Source of the DNA: Hermatobates lingyangjiaoensis
Lineage: Eukaryota > Arthropoda > Insecta > Hemiptera > Hermatobatidae
Direction: 5' to 3'
NCBI GenBank assembly: GCA_026182355.1
Contig: JAPFBL010000008.1
Span: 1,551,501 to 1,615,500 of the forward strand
DNA length: 64,000 nucleotides
Part shown: positions 58,431-64,000 of the stretch, in pieces
Numbering within the stretch: position 1 is the stretch's first letter
Layout of the letters: each line of letters begins with the position of its first letter
Translations under genes and position numbers: made by a program
Notes under the pieces: generated by a model
The model's input: the letters and a program-made list of their open reading frames with translations, nothing else
What the model was told of the DNA's origin: nothing
The model's database searches: none

Positions 58431-58689
58431 GAGTCTTTTTTGTGTGTTTTTTTATCTATTTTTCTCTTTCCTGTGTGAACTATATATATGCTAGAGTATT
58501 CAAAAGAATACGACTAATAGTTGTTATCAGCCTTTGAAATGATTCACATCTATTCCTGACAACGAGGACATCAAAATCTAGTAGTGACTTCAGTGATTTC
58601 TTTTCTGTGTGTTCTTTTAAAAATGATAGTTTATTCAGTTCAAGGAATCGTTTCATCTAATCGGTTATATATATCTATATATATATATA

Positions 58690-59125
58690 TATATAAATTA
58701 ATAATCAACAATAACTCTTAATATAATATGTGAATTAAACACCACAATAAACAAATATATATTAATTACAATGCTCTAAGGCCTTTCGTTACAACATCAT
58801 CAGAGAGCTCAATGAACCAAAGAAAAAATTTAATTACAAGTTAACCTGGTTGATTGAAGTCTTCAGGATTGCAGGCATCACTGTCTGAATTTCATGTTCC
58901 TAAAATTGAAGGACTCTTCATCTGCTTACTTATTTCTTTTATTAATATTTCATCTAGTTTGTTAAGTCCCGGACTATTGTTCATTTATTTTCCATAGAAG
59001 TTCTTTATGAGTGCACTTTCAATAATATTTTTGTTTCATTTAGCTCTCTGATGATGTTGTAACGGAAGGCCTTAGAGAATTATAATTAATATACATTTGT
59101 TTATTGTGGTGTTTAATTCATATAT
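58690..59125 (+). mobile_element. PLE-like foldback with inverted repeats
   Basis: The left arm (about 58730-58815) and right arm (about 59038-59120) are inverted: CACCACAATAAACAAATATA versus TTTGTTTATTGTGGTGTTTA, and GGCCTTTCGTTACAACATC versus GATGTTGTAACGGAAGGCC. The right arm has CTGATGA (59048-59054), a short TGTT/AACG stem, then GAAG. TA runs flank both sides. Confidence 0.75.
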
Positions 59126-59126
59126 A

Positions 59127-59326
59127 TATATAAAAATTTCACATAAACACGTGAAATAACAATCAATGATTAAACCACAATAAGAAATGGGAAAACAAGA
59201 CTAAGATCTTTCAACCGTAACAAGCGGTCTTCATCAAAGGGTTAGGTTTTTGACTCTGACGAAGACTGCTTGTTACGGTTGAAAGATCTTAGTCTTGTTT
59301 TCCCATTTCTTATTGTGGTTTGATCA

Positions 59327-59330
<4 letters not shown>
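59127..59330 (+). mobile_element. Foldback element F
   Basis: Arms about 59155-59235 and 59251-59325. CTGACGA (59256-59262), stem GACTG/CGGTT, GAAA (59281-59284). It carries the TTTCACATAAACACGTG end on the left, the mirror of the tail of other copies, and a TA run on the right. Confidence 0.78.
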
Positions 59331-59360
<30 letters not shown>

Positions 59361-59389
59361 AACTAAAATTTAAAAAAGAACACATAGAA

Positions 59390-59870
59390 AGGAAACCACT
59401 GAACTCACTACTATATTTCGATGTCCTCGTCTTCAGGAAAAGAAGTGAATCGCTCCAAAGGCTGATAACGACTGACTTGGCGTTCGAACTGAAACACTCA
59501 AACAGTGTAGCCAACTTTCGGAAGAAAGGTAGACAGGGAAGATAAATAGATAAAAGCCAAATAAAAATTAAAAAATGAAAACATTTAACTAAAATAAAAT
59601 TAAAAGGTGATAACAACTTAAAAAAAAAAAAAAAAATCTACGTTTGAGGTTAAGCCCAGGAGCCGATCTACCGCCCAGAAGACTAATAAGTGCTTCTTCT
59701 GAAGCTCTCAGAGTAACTTTCGAATTAGTCTGATCAATCTGCCTCAGGACCTGTACACGGAAACAGTCATTAAAACTGAGTCCGTGAGAACTGGCATGAG
59801 TAGCAAAAGGAAGGTCACTGCGTTTGCCAACGGATGACCTGTGATTATTCATACGCAGGCTTAGCTTACG
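59390..59870 (-). mobile_element. 5'-truncated PLE fragment with GIY-YIG C-terminus
   Basis: On the minus strand 59852-59640 reads MNNHRSSVGKRSDLPFATHA, LSFNDCFRVQVL, then TLRASEEALISLLGG and APGLNLK. This is close to the fragment at 29245-29463 on the plus strand, but a different copy. Downstream on the minus strand lie a poly-T stretch and CTGAAGACG then CGAAATATAG (59438-59414), the usual PLE ending. Only the last part of the nuclease domain is kept. Confidence 0.82.
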
Positions 59871-59879
59871 TATTTATTT

Positions 59880-59888
59880 ATATATATA

Positions 59889-59934
<46 letters not shown>

Positions 59935-60084
59935 TGTTTTCCACATCTCGACTACACATATTTAACACTATTTTTGGTCTAGCTTCAAAAATTTCTGAAG
60001 AAATTTTACAAAAATAGACTAAACGTCGGCTTAAAGGTGTTGTATTTTTGAAGCTAGACCAAACCTCGATAAAAAAGGAAAATA

Positions 60085-60120
<36 letters not shown>
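59880..60120. repeat. TA microsatellites flanking a small inverted repeat
   Basis: (TA)n at 59882-59930 and about 60088-60120. Between them TTTGGTCTAGCTTCAAAAAT and ATTTTTGAAGCTAGACCAAA are exact mirrors around about 50 bp. Confidence 0.85.
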
Positions 60121-60123
<3 letters not shown>

Positions 60124-60300
60124 ATGATCAAACGACAATATGCCATGAGATAAAATACTATGATCTATTAACAGACGGTCTTCGTCAGAGTCAAACACCC
60201 AACTGTGGCTTGTTACGTTTAAAATATCTTAGTCTTTTTTCCCATTTCATATTGTGGTTTGATCATTTATTGTTATTTCACGTGCTTATGTGAAATCCTG
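60121..60300 (+). mobile_element. Foldback element F, worn
   Basis: TCAATGATCAAACGACAATAT on the left mirrors ATATTGTGGTTTGATCATT on the right. The core has lost its CTGACGA side on the right arm. The TATTTCACGTGCTTATGTGA tail is present. Confidence 0.65.
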
Positions 60301-60375
60301 TTATGTATATTTTTTTTCACTGGAGAGTATGTAAGTAGCAGATTTAGAGTTCTCTACATGCATTATTAAGAATAC

Positions 60376-60604
60376 CTGAATTTCTTGTGGTGAACTGAAA
60401 CTTCTCTGACGGTAGATTCCAGCCGAACCTGTTCTTGGCATGAACTTTAGCCTCATACTGGGTGGACGCTTCGAGATCCTTGATAACATACGACATGGCT
60501 TGGGTGTACTGTTCAGACGGCATGGCTGGTAGAATCACTTCGTTCCAGCCGGCCTCTCTTTGGTAGCTAGTCATGTGGAATCCTTGCGTGACATCGTTCT
60601 CTTC
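60376..60604 (-). CDS. Fibronectin type III exon of an Ig/FN3 GPI-anchored adhesion protein
   Basis: On the minus strand an acceptor (TGTGTTGCAG) precedes GAAGAGAACG at 60604, and a donor (TTCAGGTATTC) follows 60376. The exon is 229 bp, phase 0 in and phase 1 out, with 76 full codons and no stop. It encodes the second half of an FN3 domain: W20 (GWNEV), L44 with Y49 in DLEASTQYEAKV, then AKNRFGWNLPSEKFQFTTR, the typical F-G loop and last strand. Such domains serve in cell-surface recognition. Joined to the exon at 35366-35472 the product would be lipid-anchored with an FN3 domain next to the membrane, like arthropod Klingon or Wrapper. The Ig-domain exons would lie beyond 64 kb. Family assignment is inference; exon status is well supported. 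Confidence 0.82.
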
Positions 60605-60904
60605 CTGCAACACAAATCATCAGCATTACATTTGATTTTATTAATAATCTCATCAATATTGATGTATCTTATATCTCATCAACACCTTATATAATCAGCA
60701 AATATTGATATACTTATATTTGTTATATTAGTTAGATATCCTTTCGTACATTCTGATATCGTGATAAATTCACTTCTAGTCCTTAAGATTTCATAATTTC
60801 ACTTGTGTCTCATTATACTATTGAAGGACTTTTGTTAGAATGCTTTAGATACATTTCAAGTGTTTTGTTTTATTTTGATTTTATTATCTTCAAATTAAAC
60901 TCTA

Positions 60905-61235
60905 AATGAATGGGCAGGTTAGTCCAATGGCACTGGTCTTGCCTCTGGACTATTAGATCTGGGGTTCAATACCCATTCTGGCACTCGACCAGACACGTGG
61001 GAGGTGAATAAATCTAAACACTTCGTCCCCCAGAGAGGACGTAAAGTAGTCGATCCTGAGCCAGTATTATGTTAGGTACTCGTTAAAGACCCCTTGCACT
61101 AAATACACTTGACTTAGGCAAAAATTGGGACTCTCAATGTAGAATCTTCATGGTGTGGTATCACAAAAGTCCAATGTTTAACCTATGTGTGTTTTCTTGT
61201 GAGACTGCCAGTGCAACATAACCTTACCTAAACTG
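60905..61235 (+). mobile_element. SINE copy with tail
   Basis: Head GGCAGGTTAGTCCAATGGCA and GGGGTTCAATACCC. Body CTCGTTAAAGACCCC, GTGTGGTATCACAAAAGTCC. Tail GCAACATAACCTTACCTAA. Confidence 0.85.
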
Positions 61236-61239
61236 TAAA

Positions 61240-61680
61240 TGCCATTTGGATTTATAGTCAACATCTTTTTCACAGGTCTACAAAAGAGAGGAAAATAAGT
61301 CAGTACCATGTAATAAAATCAAAGATAGAAACTAAATCTCAAGAAATAAAAAAAATTGGGGGATGTTGCTATTTTCTTCAATTTGATAACTATACAATGT
61401 TCAGCTTAAAGGAATATATGGCATTCATAGCAGTGTTTCTGTCTATATCACAGAAGTGGATATATCTTTTGACAGGTTGGTACGGATAAAATTACAGCAT
61501 ATCGAGGTTAGAAATGTTAGATATTTATGTAAGTTGATATTTATTAACTTGTAAAAGTTTGAGCTACAATATGTAAAAGTAGTTGTTTTTATTTCTTGGT
61601 TTCAATGAGTTTCTCAAATAGAACAGAACTAAAAAAAAAAAGTAATTACTATTTATATTTTATTATGGCAATAAGTGATT
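61240..61680. other. Nothing recognised (upstream intron)
   Basis: AT-rich sequence between two SINEs. Confidence 0.4.
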
Positions 61681-61684
61681 TGAA

Positions 61685-61918
61685 TCCAGAGTAGTCCAGT
61701 GGTTCAGTGCATGGCCTTTTAACTGGTAGATCCGGTGTTCCATGAATACCCTGCTGCTACATTTGTTCACGTGAGAGTTGAAAAAGATCTGAATACACTT
61801 GCAGAATTTAGGACTTCTAATGTAGAATAATCATTGTGTGATATCACAAAGGGCAATGTTCGGCGTATGTGTGTGTGTGTGTTCTCTCGTGGGACTGCCA
61901 CTAACCGAATCTAACCTA
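61685..61918 (+). mobile_element. SINE copy with internal deletion
   Basis: Head AGAGTAGTCCAGTGGTTCAG, a B box altered to GGTGTTCCATG, a body lacking about 80 bp in the middle, and a tail ACCGAATCTAACCTAC. A small TG expansion sits inside (61868-61880). Confidence 0.8.
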
Positions 61919-61919
61919 C

Positions 61920-62550
61920 TGTTACTGAACTTTCACCCGCCTTCTTGCTTTGAATGATACATTGTCCGCACTTGGTTGATGTTTCAGTCACACAATGCAC
62001 AGAGTACCAACCTTACACGTTTGTAATATTTCTGTTGTGAGGAATGCCTCGGACCTTAGCCACTACCGAAAGGTAGGGCGGGGGGAGGGGATGTTATTGT
62101 TTTAGATTGTTATCATTCGTTTCGAGTTCATTCATTTATTAACACTGATAAGCAAAATAATCCGAAACAGGCAAGGGAAGCTTTGCAGGACCACAGTAGC
62201 TGCGGCAGGATGAGAGAAGCAGGGATGATTAAACCCCTAACAATGCACACGTTACAATCTCTTTCAGTAAACTGACCACCCTTTCAAACTCATTTCAACG
62301 TGGCCCCCGGAATTTTTTTATAGACCTCTTCCAGTCTGTAACTTGAACCACTACAATTAACACCCTTTGAAACATGATCTGAATGACCATACTGGAACTA
62401 AAATGCACGGATAAATACTAAATTAGTTAAAATAAATTGGAATATCGAGTCATTTAAGCATGAACAAACCAATTGTGTCATATAATTCAACAATTTTGGT
62501 TTGTTTAAAAAAGTGTTTAGTTTCCTACTTCTGAATATCTTTTTCAAGTA
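61920..62550. other. No gene recognised; small GC-rich patch
   Basis: GGTAGGGCGGGGGGAGGGG (62071-62090) is a G-rich run with quadruplex potential. The surrounding 62040-62350 is less AT-rich but has no open frame or splice-flanked exon I can support. Confidence 0.45.
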
Positions 62551-62551
62551 T

Positions 62552-62790
62552 ACACATTTTTACTATAAGTAAATTGTAGTAAAGGGAAAAAATTAATGCT
62601 GAAACTTGACAGTTAAAACATTTCAGGTGAGGTTATCCATCAACGCAATTTGCTTAATTCATTAACCAAAAGTTTGTTGATTCCATAAAAATTTAATTTT
62701 TTGATGAATCAAATTGATATTATATACAAAAATGGTTTAAATTAAAAGACGGATACCAGCAAAAGTATAAAAAGTTTGACATACTGATTG
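62552..62790 (+). repeat. Degenerate T family copy
   Basis: TACTATAAGTAAATTGTAGT, then TTGATGAATCAAATTGATAT and TATACAAAAATGG follow the order of the T 5' part. The G-rich block is missing. Confidence 0.5.
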
Positions 62791-62794
62791 TGAA

Positions 62795-63590
62795 AGCTTA
62801 TGACACTGGTCTAACCTTTACGAATTATAATGAAATTAATTAAACACAAAACTGTTTCTTTTTAAGAAGTTTAGCTGTAAAGGTTTTTGGCAACACCTAG
62901 AAAATTTAAAGTACTTTTTGTGTTTGCAAGATATATTTTTTTGCGTGTTAAACTGCAAACACAAGATCATTAAAACTTTGCTTTAAGTATCTGCTGAATA
63001 TTGGTAAGCATTCAAAAAATTATAGAAATGCTGAAACAGGTGATAGTGTGCATCATGTTAAAGCATATTCAATCACCATCCAACCGAGGAATATTATTCA
63101 AAAAAAAAAATAAACAAAATTGTAAAGTGCTAAAAATAAGTCAAATTGATACGTAAAAGTTAGACATTTTTAACCTATTTAGGCAAAGAATACTACGTGC
63201 AGAAATATTTACTAGCGTACTATTGCTAACGTATATTTTATTGGACATTCAAAAGGAGGTGAAACATTATTTACTATTTCCAGCCTACTTAAACAATAGT
63301 AGTTTAATTATAAGAATACCATTTACTCGTACTCTTATGTATATTTAAGTCATTGTAAATGTTTTATTTTATGTTAGTTTAAGTATATTGAAAACCCGTC
63401 TATTCAAAATATAATTTAGAGGCTGATGGATTTATTTTATAACTTCAATCTTTTTTCTATTCCTGACGTCCAACTGTTGTTCATAGCATCAATCTTAGTA
63501 ATGATTCCTTCTTTTCTGTGCTCGTTGATCCTCGACCCTTACCATTGGTAACACCCATCACTTGGCAGATGAACTTGAGAATTGTTACTC
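62795..63590. other. No gene recognised
   Basis: AT-rich sequence. Confidence 0.4.
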
Positions 63591-63960
63591 ACTTAGGTGA
63601 GACCTGGTCCTGGGTCGAAGGGCACTTCCCTTCCAGGAGACGACCAAATCTTTAAGCATACTATGCTAGTCCTAAAACTAACTACTAGTAGGAGTCTACT
63701 TCTTCTTTTCTGTGTTCTATGTACCTTAGTTATATATATACAAAGTTCAAAATTGGGGATAGGTAGCACACAAAGAAAGAAACACACTTACAAACTCAAA
63801 TTTTCGAGCAATCCGTTTTCAAGAGAAAAGAGAAAGGGAGACGGTAATGGGTCAGTCTTCTTTTCTTTTGGAGACGGATTGCCCGAAAATTTGAGTTTGT
63901 AAGTGTGTTTCTTTACTTTGTGTGCCACCTATCCTCAATTTTGAACTGTTATTGTGTCCA
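63591..63960. mobile_element. PLE-type foldback
   Basis: The left arm (63741-63825) and right arm (63866-63948) are inverted: AAACACACTTACAAACTCAA versus TTGAGTTTGTAAGTGTGTTT, and TTCAAAATTGGGGATAGGT versus ACCTATCCTCAATTTTGAA. GAGACGGATTGCCCGAAAAT (63870-63890) sits where PLE hammerhead-like motifs lie. The left flank TTCTGTGTTCTATGTACCTT resembles the end of the PLE fragment at 29.80 kb. Confidence 0.7.
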
Positions 63961-64000
63961 GTTTGGATCGTTTTCCCGTTTATTAAGTGAATATAATATA

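Overview
The window is a gene-poor, AT-rich stretch of an animal genome. It has spliced exons in very long introns, abundant (TA)n, (CA)n and (GA)n microsatellites, tRNA-derived SINEs, Penelope-like elements (PLEs), a mariner, a hAT, Helitrons and a LINE fragment. The SINE tails end in (CCTAA)n, the arthropod-type telomere repeat, and the one host gene looks like an Ig/FN3 GPI-anchored adhesion protein. An arthropod is the best guess; the species is not identifiable from what I can see.

Host gene: two exons on the minus strand appear to be the 3' end of one gene. A fibronectin type III exon (60376-60604, phase 0 in, phase 1 out) can splice over a 24.9-kb intron to a terminal exon (35366-35472). 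The terminal exon reads out as a textbook GPI-anchor signal followed by a stop. The layout resembles the arthropod Klingon/Wrapper type (Ig domains, one FN3, GPI anchor). Everything between the exons is intron filled with transposon debris; everything below about 35.3 kb is 3' of the gene's stop codon.

Left part (0-11.2 kb): SINE pieces and hairpin ('foldback') elements are followed by an 8.5-kb nest (2139-10634) of a non-coding repeat family that I call T (full length about 1.65 kb). T copies are inserted into each other at A/T runs, and the nest itself splits an older PLE remnant (2103-2138 and 10635-11118). The last T copy is in turn split by a 2955-bp composite Helitron (6961-9915, minus strand) carrying two decayed helicase fragments. 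The empty target site is preserved in two sister T copies, so the Helitron borders are exact.

Middle (11-33 kb): SINE fragments, two minisatellites, another Helitron (about 19.25-20.40 kb) and a complete but dead 2.87-kb hAT element with an 8-bp target duplication (21766-24633). A truncated PLE follows (28.7-29.8 kb), then a very young-looking PLE (30043-32743) with an intact 608-residue reverse transcriptase/GIY-YIG ORF between 416-bp inverted terminal repeats that look identical by eye.

Right part (35-64 kb): a mariner with an internal deletion (41430-42337), a LINE 3' fragment, PLE-like foldbacks, several SINEs (one with its 3' end and target duplication amplified in tandem), and the FN3 exon.

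The most interesting signals are the self-nesting T family, the composite Helitron that moved as one unit past an internal terminator, and a hammerhead-ribozyme-like core (CTGANGA, stem, GAAA) that recurs with different but still paired stem II sequences in at least nine PLE-type and foldback elements.
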